From the NCBI GenBank assembly GCA_021783385.1, contig JAJXTX010000039.1, positions 1-14,613 of the forward strand: DNA of 14,613 nt. The letters run 5' to 3'. Of the stretch, positions 7,982 to 14,613 are shown piece after piece. Made by a program: the position numbers and the translations under genes. The notes beneath the pieces were generated by a model. The model was given only the letters and a program-made list of their open reading frames with translations. It did not search any database and was not told where the DNA came from. The stretch is from Pseudomonadota bacterium (lineage in GTDB: Bacteria > Pseudomonadota > Gammaproteobacteria > Xanthomonadales > Rhodanobacteraceae). The first letter of the stretch is position 1. Each line of letters opens with the position of its first letter.

Positions 7982-8016
7982 GACGGCCGCCGCCCGCCGG
8001 CGGCACCTTTGCCGTC
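7982..8016 (+). other. Nested GC-rich hairpin in the pelC-pelD gap
   Basis: The outer stem GACGGC (7982-7987) pairs with GCCGTC (8011-8016). The inner stem GCCGCC (7989-7994) pairs with GGCGGC (7999-8004) around the loop CGCC. The arms are joined with one unpaired base on the left and six (ACCTTT) on the right. It is the only clear RNA structure inside the operon. No T-run follows it, so it is not a classic terminator; it could stabilise the mRNA or affect pelD translation. Confidence 0.5.
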
Positions 8017-8069
8017 ATGTCCGGGCAGGCGCAATCGCTGGCCAGGTCGCGTGCTTCCTCTACCCGCTG

Positions 8070-9371
8070 ATGGCTTTCATGGACCCGGCGCTCTCCTCCA
8101 TCCTGAAAAAGTCACTTGAGTCAGCCCTGTTTCCGTTGCTGGCGCTGGCCGTGCTGTACCTGTGGCACGACGCGCACTTCGACTACCCCTGGTGGTGGCT
8201 GGCTCCGCTGGCCATCGCCCTGCGCTACGGGGTGGCCTACGGCGTCGGCTCGGGACTGGTGCTGGTCATCGGCAATTTCGTCGAGATCTGGTTGCTCGGC
8301 ACCGCTCGCTCACAGCCTGGCGGCGAGATCATCGGCGGTCTCATCGCCACCTACCTGGCGGGGCTTTACGCCAGCCATTCGCAGAGCCGCCTGATCGAAG
8401 CCAATTCCAGCCTGGACTATCTGGAGCAGCGACTGGAGTCGCTCACCCGCGTCTTCTACGTGACCCGGCTCTCGCATGCCCGACTCGAAGAAAACCTGAT
8501 CACCCAGTCGTACGACCTGCGCACGGCGCTGGACGCCATCGCCGCCGAGCTGGGCAAATCCGACGCGCAGCAAGGGGAGCTGCCGCAACGCCCGCTCGGG
8601 CATATCCTGCAAATGCTCGCCTACTACGGGCGACTCGGTACCACCGGCGTATTCCAGGTGACCGACAATCGCCGGGCGCAGTCCGAACCGCTGGCATACA
8701 TCGGCCCGCACTTCGTACTCGATGTGAACGATCCGCTGGTCACCGGCGTCATCGAAAACCAGCAGCTGGCCTATTATTCGGTCGACCAGATTCTGGCCGG
8801 ACAGGCCTCCGCCTATCGCGTGGTACTGCCGATGAGCGCTGCCGATGGCACCCTGCTGGCGTTGATCGTGGTGGTCGAGCTGCCCCTGCTCGCGGTGGAT
8901 GAGGAAAACCTGCTGACGCTCGCCGCGATGACCGCCTTCGTGGCCGACGCCATGCGTGGTGGCCAGCTCAGTCACGCCGTGCGGCGCACGGTGCCGACAT
9001 GCCCGCCCGAATTCGCGCTGGAATGGGCGCGACTGGGTCATCTGCGCCAACGCGCGGAAGTGCACTCTGCATGGGTCCTGTTGTCGCCTGGCCGTGATGC
9101 GCAGGACGGCGTGGTCGAGCTGATTCAGTCCGCACGACGTGGCCTCGACCAGTACTGGCGAGCTCCGCTGGAACCGTCGCAACCGGGGCTCATGATTCTG
9201 CTGGCGCTGGCTGGTCACGGTGCCACCAACGGTTTTCTGCAGCGGATTGATGCACTCTGCCGTGAAAATTTCGGCAGCCACCTGCGCGGCCTCGGCTGGA
9301 GCGTTCGCCACGGCCAGATCCGCAAGGGGACGGGCGAGGAACTGTTGGCCCTGCTGCAGCGGGAGGGCTGA
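8070..9371 (+). CDS. pelD: PelD: inner-membrane c-di-GMP receptor for Pel synthesis
   Basis: A 433-aa protein (P. aeruginosa PelD has 455) that activates Pel polymerisation when it binds c-di-GMP. Three to four membrane helices lie within about 15-103. A helical stalk at about 105-160 follows (LEQRLESLTRVFYVTRL), then a GAF domain at about 165-300 and a degenerate GGDEF domain to the end. The GGDEF signature is absent, so no cyclase activity is expected, but the inhibitory-site motif RGLD is intact at 357-360, and Arg392 lies exactly 35 residues after R357. This reproduces the R367-x-x-D370 and R402 contacts known in P. aeruginosa. The ATG at 8070 has no ribosome binding site (nor does ATG 8079) and overlaps the stop of a 39-codon frame, hinting at translational coupling. 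No start codon exists further upstream in this frame. Confidence 0.95.
   Translation: MAFMDPALSSILKKSLESALFPLLALAVLYLWHDAHFDYPWWWLAPLAIALRYGVAYGVGSGLVLVIGNFVEIWLLGTARSQPGGEIIGGLIATYLAGLYASHSQSRLIEANSSLDYLEQRLESLTRVFYVTRLSHARLEENLITQSYDLRTALDAIAAELGKSDAQQGELPQRPLGHILQMLAYYGRLGTTGVFQVTDNRRAQSEPLAYIGPHFVLDVNDPLVTGVIENQQLAYYSVDQILAGQASAYRVVLPMSAADGTLLALIVVVELPLLAVDEENLLTLAAMTAFVADAMRGGQLSHAVRRTVPTCPPEFALEWARLGHLRQRAEVHSAWVLLSPGRDAQDGVVELIQSARRGLDQYWRAPLEPSQPGLMILLALAGHGATNGFLQRIDALCRENFGSHLRGLGWSVRHGQIRKGTGEELLALLQREG
9361..9367 (+). promoter_or_regulatory. Ribosome binding site deciding the pelE start
   Basis: GGGAGGG at the very end of pelD lies 5 bases before ATG 9373. It selects this start over upstream in-frame starts, such as one at 9220, that would lie deep inside pelD. 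Confidence 0.8.
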
Positions 9372-9372
9372 G

Positions 9373-10350
9373 ATGAGCGCAAGCATCGATCTGTTCGGAG
9401 GATGGCTTGCCACCGGCAACCACGCCGCGCATGCATTGCTGCTGCACGTGTTGCTGCTCAACGCCCTGGCGAGCGCCTTGCTGGCGGCCATCGGGCTCGG
9501 CCTGCGCCCGACGAACCGACGCGAACGCTGGTACCGGGATTACCTCGCGCTACTCGGCATCGGCCTGCTGATACCGTTACTGGGACTGATCCTCATGCTG
9601 CTGGCACTGCTGCTGTTCAACCAGCTCAGCCAACGCAACGATCCTACCGAGGCGCAGCGGCTCGCCACCGCCCCGTTTGTCCCGGCAAGCCCGCGGCCGG
9701 TCGTGAATTTCGGCGTCGGCGGGACAATTCGGGGCTTGCGCACGGGTGCGTTCGACACCGACAAATCCATTCGCGCGTTGATGATCATCGAGCAGAAACG
9801 CAGTGCGCATACCTCCCAGGTGCTGTTCGACACGCTCAGCCATCCGGATGAGAGTGTCCGACTGACCGCGGCCGGCCTGCTGGATCGGCGTGAATCCAGG
9901 CTGCTGCACATGATCCGCCGGGTCGAGAAGACCATCGAAAGCATCGAGACTGCCGAGACCGCCAGAGCGGCCGCGCTGCATCTGGAGGCGGCCCATCTCA
10001 ATGCGGAAATGCTGTATCTGCGGCTGGCCCGCGAAGGCATGGCCCGCCTTTACGTGGAGCGATGGCGGCATCATCTGGATCTCGCCGAACCACTGTACGG
10101 CCACCAGCCGGACTGGCTGATCTCCAAGGCACGCTGGCTGCAACAGTGCAGGCTGCCCGGCAGCACCGTGCTTTACGAGCGTGCCCTCGAAGCCGGGGCA
10201 GCGCCGGCGCGGGTGATGCCGTATCTGGCCGAGCGCCTCTGGGAGGCACGCGACTACGTTCAGCTGCGCCGTCTGGCAGATGCCGGCGACCTGTTCGCGG
10301 CACTTCCCATTGCCGGGATCATCCGGCGGCGCTGGAGCCGTCCGGCATGA
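9373..10350 (+). CDS. pelE: PelE: inner-membrane protein with cytoplasmic helical repeats
   Basis: A 325-aa protein (P. aeruginosa PelE has 329). Two membrane helices at about 19-43 and 56-82 are joined by a basic turn (RPTNRRERWYRD), which places the short loop and the large C-terminal part by the positive-inside rule. The C-terminal region is predicted all-helical. In P. aeruginosa it is assigned TPR repeats; here the stretch around LFDTLSHPDESVRLTAAGLL looks HEAT-like, and later segments (ARWLQQCRLPGSTVLYERAL) look TPR-like. PelE joins PelD, PelF and PelG in the synthase complex, probably tethering PelF to the membrane. It lies one base after pelD, and its TGA overlaps the pelF ATG by four bases (ATGA), so the two are translationally coupled. 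Confidence 0.9.
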   Translation: MSASIDLFGGWLATGNHAAHALLLHVLLLNALASALLAAIGLGLRPTNRRERWYRDYLALLGIGLLIPLLGLILMLLALLLFNQLSQRNDPTEAQRLATAPFVPASPRPVVNFGVGGTIRGLRTGAFDTDKSIRALMIIEQKRSAHTSQVLFDTLSHPDESVRLTAAGLLDRRESRLLHMIRRVEKTIESIETAETARAAALHLEAAHLNAEMLYLRLAREGMARLYVERWRHHLDLAEPLYGHQPDWLISKARWLQQCRLPGSTVLYERALEAGAAPARVMPYLAERLWEARDYVQLRRLADAGDLFAALPIAGIIRRRWSRPA

Positions 10351-11846
10351 ACAATCCGCCTGACGTCGACATCCTGCTGCTGCTGGAAGGCACCTACCCC
10401 TACATCAAGGGTGGCGTCTCCTCGTGGATCCATGAGGTCATCCGCGGACTCGACCACTATCGTTTTGGCGTGGTGTTTCTGGGCTCGTGCGAGGGGGACT
10501 ACGAAGGCTGGCGCTACGAGCTGCCGCCCAATGTGGTGCAGGTGCAGAGTCATTTCCTGTTCGACAAGATGAAGGAGCCCGCCCGCCGACCGCGCCGTGC
10601 CAAGCGCGGTCCGAACCAGGCCATCGAAACCACCATCAGGCAGTTCCACGACCGGCTGCAAACCAGCCAGCCGGACATGCCGACCAACCGGGAACTGACC
10701 GATCCGGACAGCCCGCTCGGCCAGGCGATGTTTCTGCAGAGCGAGAGTGCCTGGAATTACCTGACCGGGCGGTACGAGGCATCGGCACTGGCCGAGTCGT
10801 TCGTCGACTACTTCTGGACCGTGCGCAACATGCATGCCCCACTCTGGCTTCTCGGCAAGATCGCGGCACAGCTGCCCGCGACGCGGCTGCTTTTCTCTCC
10901 CTCGACCGGCTATGCGGGACTGCTTGGCGCGATGTGTGCGCGCGAACGGGGGACGCCGTTCGTGCTGATGGAACATGGCATCTATACCCGCGAACGGCGC
11001 ATCGACATGATGAACGCGGAGTGGATCCGCGACCGCCGCAATTTCCTGCAGACCGACCAGGCCGAGATCAGCCATCTGCGCGCGCTGTGGGTGACATTTT
11101 TCGAGACCGCGAGCCGGCAGGCCTACGGCAAGGCCGATCCGATCATCAGCCTGTTCGACCGCGCACGCCGGCAGCAGATCGCCGATGGCGCTGTCGCCGA
11201 ACGAACCCGGATCATTCCCAATGGCGTCGAGATCGAGCGCTTTGTCGGCCTTCGAAGGCCGCTGGATGCACCGATTCCGGCGGTGATGGCGCTGATCGCA
11301 CGCGTCGTGCCGATCAAGGACATCAAGAATTTCATCCGCGCCGCGGCGATCGCGGGGCAACAACTGCCGCAGCTGCAGGCGTGGATCGTCGGCCCGACCG
11401 AGGAAGACCCAGCCTATGTGCTGGAGTGCCGCGAGCTGGTGCTTTCGCTGGGGCTGGAAGAAACGGTGCACTTCCTTGGCTTTCGCCGCGTCGAGGAGAT
11501 CCTGCCGCAGGTCGGCGTGGTCGTGCTCAGTTCGGTCAGCGAAGGCCTGCCACTGGCGGTACTTGAAGGCTTCGCCGCGGGCATACCGGCGGTCACCACC
11601 GACGTCGGCGCCTGCCGCGAGATGATCGAAGGCAGCGGCGAAGCCAATGACGTGCCGGGCTCGGCCGGTGGTGTGGCCGGACTGGCTGATCCCGACGGGC
11701 TGGCCGCGCAGGTATTGGCGTTGTTGACCGATCCACAGCGCTACCGCGATGCCGTGGCAACGGCGGTTGCCCGGGTCGAGCGCCGCTATGACCGGTTGAC
11801 GATGCTGGCAACCCTCGATCAACTGTTTCGCAAGGCCATCGGCTGA
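10347..11846 (+). CDS. pelF: PelF: cytoplasmic GT4 glycosyltransferase of Pel
   Basis: A 499-aa retaining glycosyltransferase (P. aeruginosa PelF has 507) that polymerises the Pel backbone. The N-terminal Rossmann half has EGTYPYIKGGVSSW, with the K21-G22-G23 loop that contacts donor/acceptor in GT4 enzymes. A PelF-typical middle segment contains EHGIYTRERRID (H210). The C-terminal half has IIPNGVE (N292-G293), an R-x5-K region in ARVVPIKDIKNF, and the family signature E-x7-E in SEGLPLAVLEGFAAG (E399 and E407). The much longer open frame starting at 10062 is an extension into pelE and is rejected. The ATG overlaps the pelE stop by four bases, and the TGA overlaps the pelG ATG by one base. The sequence contains no membrane segment, in agreement with recruitment through PelD/PelE. 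Confidence 0.96.
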   Translation: MNNPPDVDILLLLEGTYPYIKGGVSSWIHEVIRGLDHYRFGVVFLGSCEGDYEGWRYELPPNVVQVQSHFLFDKMKEPARRPRRAKRGPNQAIETTIRQFHDRLQTSQPDMPTNRELTDPDSPLGQAMFLQSESAWNYLTGRYEASALAESFVDYFWTVRNMHAPLWLLGKIAAQLPATRLLFSPSTGYAGLLGAMCARERGTPFVLMEHGIYTRERRIDMMNAEWIRDRRNFLQTDQAEISHLRALWVTFFETASRQAYGKADPIISLFDRARRQQIADGAVAERTRIIPNGVEIERFVGLRRPLDAPIPAVMALIARVVPIKDIKNFIRAAAIAGQQLPQLQAWIVGPTEEDPAYVLECRELVLSLGLEETVHFLGFRRVEEILPQVGVVVLSSVSEGLPLAVLEGFAAGIPAVTTDVGACREMIEGSGEANDVPGSAGGVAGLADPDGLAAQVLALLTDPQRYRDAVATAVARVERRYDRLTMLATLDQLFRKAIG

Positions 11847-13219
11847 TGGCCGGCATCGGTTTCGAACTCAGGCGGCTCAGTCACAGCGAAACCTACCTGG
11901 GCCTGCTGCGTGCCTATGCGTACGCCGGCATCGTCAGCAGCGGCCCCTGGGTGTTGTCGATCGCGGCGATCCTGATGCTCGGCATGTTGAGTATCGGGTT
12001 TGTCATTCCCTCCGTGCTGATCACCCAGTTCCAGGTCAGCGTGACCTGGATGATTGCCTTGAGCCTGATCTATACCGGTGGTTTCCAGCTGATCTACACG
12101 CGCTATGTGGCCGACCGCCTGTTCGAGCGGCGCCCCGAGTGCGTCGTCCCCAATCTCAACGGGGCCATGCTGGTGCTGCTGCTGCCGGCCAGCTTGCTGG
12201 CGAGCGTGGCCATGTTGATGCTGTTTCCCGGCACCTCGGCCGCCTATCGGCTGCTGATGATCACCGGCTTCATGCTGCTGTGCATGGTCTGGGTGTTGAC
12301 CGTGCTGTTGTCCGGCCTCAAGCAATTCCGGGCGGTGCTGACCATCTACATGGCCGGGTACGGTGCCGTCATCGTGCTGGCACTGTGGCTGCGCCCGTTC
12401 GGCATGGAGGGGTTGCTCGCCGGGTTCGTTGCCGGCCAGTTGCTGCTGGTGCTGGGCATGTCGAGACTGATCTGGAAGGAATACCCGCCGACCCGGCTGG
12501 TCGACCTGGATTTCTTCCGCCGCCAGAAGAGTCGACTGTGGCTGATCCCGGCCGGCATCATGTTCAACGCCGGCGCATGGGTCGACAAATTCATCTTCTG
12601 GCTTTCGCCCGCCACCGGCAAGCGCATCATCGGGGTATTGCACAGCTCGGTGATCTACGACACGCCCACCTTCCTGGCCTATCTCACCATCGTGCCCGGC
12701 ATGGCCGTGTTCCTGTTCCGGATGGAGGTCGACTTCGTCCACGCCTACGATCGCTATTTCAACCTCGTGCGCAATGGCGGCACGCTTGGGGCCATCGAGC
12801 AGCAACGCCGCCGGATGATCATCTCGGCCCGTCACGGCATTCGCGACATCCTGGGCACCCAGGGGCTGACGCTGCTGGTGCTGGTCGCGTTTGCCCGGGC
12901 CATCCTGCCCGCGCTGAACATCTCGGTGCTGTACAGCGGTCAGCTGGCGATCATTTCCGTAGGCGTGATGCTGCAGCTGCTGGTGATGGCCGCGCTGAAT
13001 ATCCTGTTCTATCTCGATGACCTGCGCGAAACCGTGCTGATCACCGCCGTCATGTTGCTTGCCAATGCGGCATGTTCATACGCGAGCACCGTGCTGGGTC
13101 CCTACTATTACGGCTACGGGTTCGCCGCCGGCATGCTGATCGCCACCGTGGTGGCGCTGCCGCTGGTCAATCGTCGGCTTGAGCGGCTCAATTTCGAGAC
13201 CTTCATGCACACCCGCTGA
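11846..13219 (+). CDS. pelG: PelG: multi-spanning Pel transport/synthase protein
   Basis: A 457-aa integral membrane protein (P. aeruginosa PelG has 456) of the polysaccharide transporter/MATE-like superfamily. It begins with the family hallmark MAGIGFELRRL. About twelve hydrophobic segments are visible, including AGIVSSGPWVLSIAAILML, LLMITGFMLLCMVWVLTVLL, LLAGFVAGQLLLVLGMS, LAIISVGVMLQLLVMAAL and FAAGMLIATVVALPLV. A cytoplasmic or re-entrant stretch RMEVDFVHAYDRYFNLVRNG lies about two thirds along. It is thought to form the inner-membrane route for Pel together with PelD and PelE and to be required for PelF activity. It is the last gene of the operon; ATG 11846 shares one base with the pelF stop. 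The only ribosome-binding-like sequence (AAGG about 11 bases upstream) is weak, so expression likely depends on coupling to pelF. Confidence 0.96.
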   Translation: MAGIGFELRRLSHSETYLGLLRAYAYAGIVSSGPWVLSIAAILMLGMLSIGFVIPSVLITQFQVSVTWMIALSLIYTGGFQLIYTRYVADRLFERRPECVVPNLNGAMLVLLLPASLLASVAMLMLFPGTSAAYRLLMITGFMLLCMVWVLTVLLSGLKQFRAVLTIYMAGYGAVIVLALWLRPFGMEGLLAGFVAGQLLLVLGMSRLIWKEYPPTRLVDLDFFRRQKSRLWLIPAGIMFNAGAWVDKFIFWLSPATGKRIIGVLHSSVIYDTPTFLAYLTIVPGMAVFLFRMEVDFVHAYDRYFNLVRNGGTLGAIEQQRRRMIISARHGIRDILGTQGLTLLVLVAFARAILPALNISVLYSGQLAIISVGVMLQLLVMAALNILFYLDDLRETVLITAVMLLANAACSYASTVLGPYYYGYGFAAGMLIATVVALPLVNRRLERLNFETFMHTR

Positions 13220-13284
13220 CCGTCGCCATGGCCCGCACGCCGCACTGCAAACCAGGCGAACTCGATGTCCCGGCCGATTGACCG
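13220..13284. other. Convergent gap between pelG and dapE
   Basis: These 65 bases separate the 3' ends of the pel operon and dapE. They contain the 8-base palindrome GCCATGGC at 13225-13232 but no stem followed by a T-run on either strand. I see no intrinsic terminator, so transcription from both sides may depend on Rho or read into the opposing gene. Confidence 0.6.
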
Positions 13285-14433
13285 CTAAACCAGCAGGCGC
13301 TCGCACACGGACCGATACATTGCCGGCAATGCCTGCAGATCCTGCACCGACACGCATTCGTCCACCTTGTGGATGCTCGCGTTGACCGGGCCGATCTCGA
13401 CCACCTCGACGCCGAGCGGGGCAATGAAGCGACCGTCGGAGGTGCCGCCGCCGGTGCTCTGTTCGGGCTCGAGTCCGCACAGCTCGCGGCAAACGGCCAC
13501 CACGGTTTCGCGCAACCGGCCGCCGGGCGCGGTGAGGAACGGTTCGCCGGAGAGGTTCCACTCCAGCGTGAAGCGCAGCCCGTGCCGGTGCAGGATCGCC
13601 TCGGTGCGCGCGCGCAGCGCGTCGGCGCTGCTGGCGGTGCCGTAGCGGAAGTTGATCAGCGCGTGCAGCGCGCCCGGGATCACGTTGCCGGCGCCGGTGC
13701 CGGCATTGAGGTTGGAGATCTGGAACGAGGTGGGCGGAAAATCGGGCAGTGCAGCCGTCGCAGGCTCGGCATCCCAGCGCTCGGCAGCCAGTTCCACCAG
13801 CGCTGGCGCGAAGGCGTGGATCGGATTCAGCGCCTTCTCCGGATAAGCCACGTGGCCCTGCACGCCGTGCACCGTAAGCGTGCCGGACAGCGAGCCGCGA
13901 CGGCCAACGCGGATCAGGTCACCCAGCCTTTCCTTCGCCGACGGCTCGCCTACCACGCACCAGTCGATGCGTTCGCCGCTGGCGCGGAAATCCTCTGCCA
14001 CGCGGCGCACGCCGTCGAGATTGGTCGGGCCTTCCTCGTCGCTGGTCAGCAGCAGCGCTACGCGGCCCGGGTGCTGCGGATGCGCCGCAACGAACTGCTC
14101 CAGCGCCACCACCATCGCCGCCACCGCGCCTTTCATGTCGGCGGCGCCGCGGCCGTATAGACGGCCATCGCGAACGGTCGGCTCGAACGGCGGACTCTGC
14201 CATGCGGCTTCCGGTCCGCTGGGCACCACGTCGGTGTGGCCGAGGAACATCAGCACAGGCCCGCCCTGACCATGGCTGGCCCACAGATTGTCCACGGCGC
14301 CATGGCGCAGGTGCCGGATGACGAAACCGCAGCGGGCAAGCCGCTCGGCGATCAGTGCCTGGCAGCCAGCGTCCTCTGGCGTCACCGAGCGGCGGCGGAT
14401 CAGTTCACAGGTGAGATCGAGCACGTCGCTCAT
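13285..14433 (-). CDS. dapE: DapE: succinyl-diaminopimelate desuccinylase
   Basis: A 382-aa cytoplasmic di-zinc M20 peptidase (E. coli DapE has 375) that cleaves N-succinyl-LL-2,6-diaminopimelate to LL-diaminopimelate and succinate in lysine and peptidoglycan precursor synthesis. Metal and catalytic residues are in place: H66 and D68 in [11 protein letters not shown]99 in [11 protein letters not shown]133 and E134 in TSDEEG, E163 in VVGEPS, and H355 in [18 protein letters not shown] near 328-336 is also typical. The start chosen is the ATG at 14433, giving [11 protein letters not shown] as in known DapE proteins; an in-frame upstream start at 14517 would run into the preceding gene. The ribosome binding site is modest (GAGCAAG). 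It lies 10 bases after the ArsC-like gene, so the two probably form one operon. Confidence 0.97.
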   Translation of the reverse strand: MSDVLDLTCELIRRRSVTPEDAGCQALIAERLARCGFVIRHLRHGAVDNLWASHGQGGPVLMFLGHTDVVPSGPEAAWQSPPFEPTVRDGRLYGRGAADMKGAVAAMVVALEQFVAAHPQHPGRVALLLTSDEEGPTNLDGVRRVAEDFRASGERIDWCVVGEPSAKERLGDLIRVGRRGSLSGTLTVHGVQGHVAYPEKALNPIHAFAPALVELAAERWDAEPATAALPDFPPTSFQISNLNAGTGAGNVIPGALHALINFRYGTASSADALRARTEAILHRHGLRFTLEWNLSGEPFLTAPGGRLRETVVAVCRELCGLEPEQSTGGGTSDGRFIAPLGVEVVEIGPVNASIHKVDECVSVQDLQALPAMYRSVCERLLV

Positions 14434-14443
14434 GCTGTCTTGC

Positions 14444-14613
14444 TCATGGTCTGGCCTTGGCTTTGCCCAGCAGCCTCTCATAGCTGCCGCCGGTGAAGCC
14501 GACGGCCACGCGGCCATCGGGCAGTTCGATGATCGGCTGGCGCAGGATGCCGGGATGTTCGCGTATCAGCAATGTCCACTCCGGGTCGCTGGCCGGATGC
14601 TTGCGCTGCGCCA
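14444..14613 (-). CDS. ArsC/Spx-family reductase-like protein (C-terminal part)
   Basis: The last 56 or so codons of a gene entering from the right edge, ending at TGA (14446-14444). The peptide runs through [19 protein letters not shown], then [15 protein letters not shown] and [10 protein letters not shown]. Hydrophobic residues after [10 protein letters not shown], followed by a short hairpin ending in VGF, are typical of the C-terminus of ArsC/YffB/Spx-like thioredoxin-fold proteins. The Cys-containing N-terminus is outside the window. In several gammaproteobacteria a yffB-like gene directly precedes dapE, which fits. Actual arsenate reductase activity should not be assumed; the cellular role of YffB-type members is unclear. 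Confidence 0.85.
   Translation of the reverse strand, partial: AQRKHPASDPEWTLLIREHPGILRQPIIELPDGRVAVGFTGGSYERLLGKAKARP

Noticed and set aside
10260..11822. 520-codon minus-strand open frame opposite pelF
   Set aside because: Antisense shadow of a well-supported GT4 glycosyltransferase gene.
1..14613. CRISPR array, insertion sequence or phage genes
   Set aside because: No regularly spaced repeats, transposase-like frames or terminal inverted repeats were seen. The window is fully accounted for by pel and dap genes.

Overview
The window is GC-rich, with coding sequence strongly biased to G/C at third codon positions. It comes from a Gram-negative gammaproteobacterium, most likely of the Xanthomonadales (Rhodanobacter/Dyella/Xanthomonas type). 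That placement rests on recalled resemblance of the DapE protein and of the ArsC-like gene next to dapE to that order; it is an inference, not a search result.

Layout. Bases 1-44 look like the last codons of an unrecognised upstream gene, closed by a clear intrinsic terminator at 77-102. Bases 103-332 are a gap holding a short, coding-biased fragment (about 157-282) that looks like a gene remnant, plus the leader of the next operon. Bases 333-13219 are one tightly packed plus-strand operon of eight genes, a Pel exopolysaccharide locus in the canonical order pelA-B-C-D-E-F-G, but with pelB split into two overlapping genes. Bases 13220-13284 are a short convergent gap without a visible terminator. 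On the minus strand lie dapE (lysine/peptidoglycan precursor synthesis) and the 3' part of an ArsC/Spx-like reductase gene that runs off the right edge.

How the genes work together (established for Pel in Pseudomonas aeruginosa, transferred here by family). PelF (GT4 glycosyltransferase) makes the polymer in the cytoplasm. PelD (c-di-GMP receptor), PelE and PelG (multi-spanning transporter-like protein) form the inner-membrane synthase/export complex. PelA (hydrolase plus deacetylase) trims and deacetylates the polymer in the periplasm. PelB (TPR scaffold and beta-barrel porin) with the PelC lipoprotein takes it through the outer membrane. Active-site residues of both PelA domains, the PelD c-di-GMP contacts (RGLD plus an Arg 35 residues later) and the PelF E-x7-E motif are all present, so the pathway looks functional and c-di-GMP controlled. 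No diguanylate cyclase, phosphodiesterase or transcription factor is encoded in the window.

The most unusual points are the split PelB (an inner-membrane-anchored TPR protein of 404 aa and a separate TPR/beta-barrel protein of 956 aa with its own ribosome binding site and membrane/signal segment) and the structured 115-base pelC-pelD gap, which contains a nested GC hairpin and a 39-codon frame that overlaps the genes on both sides.
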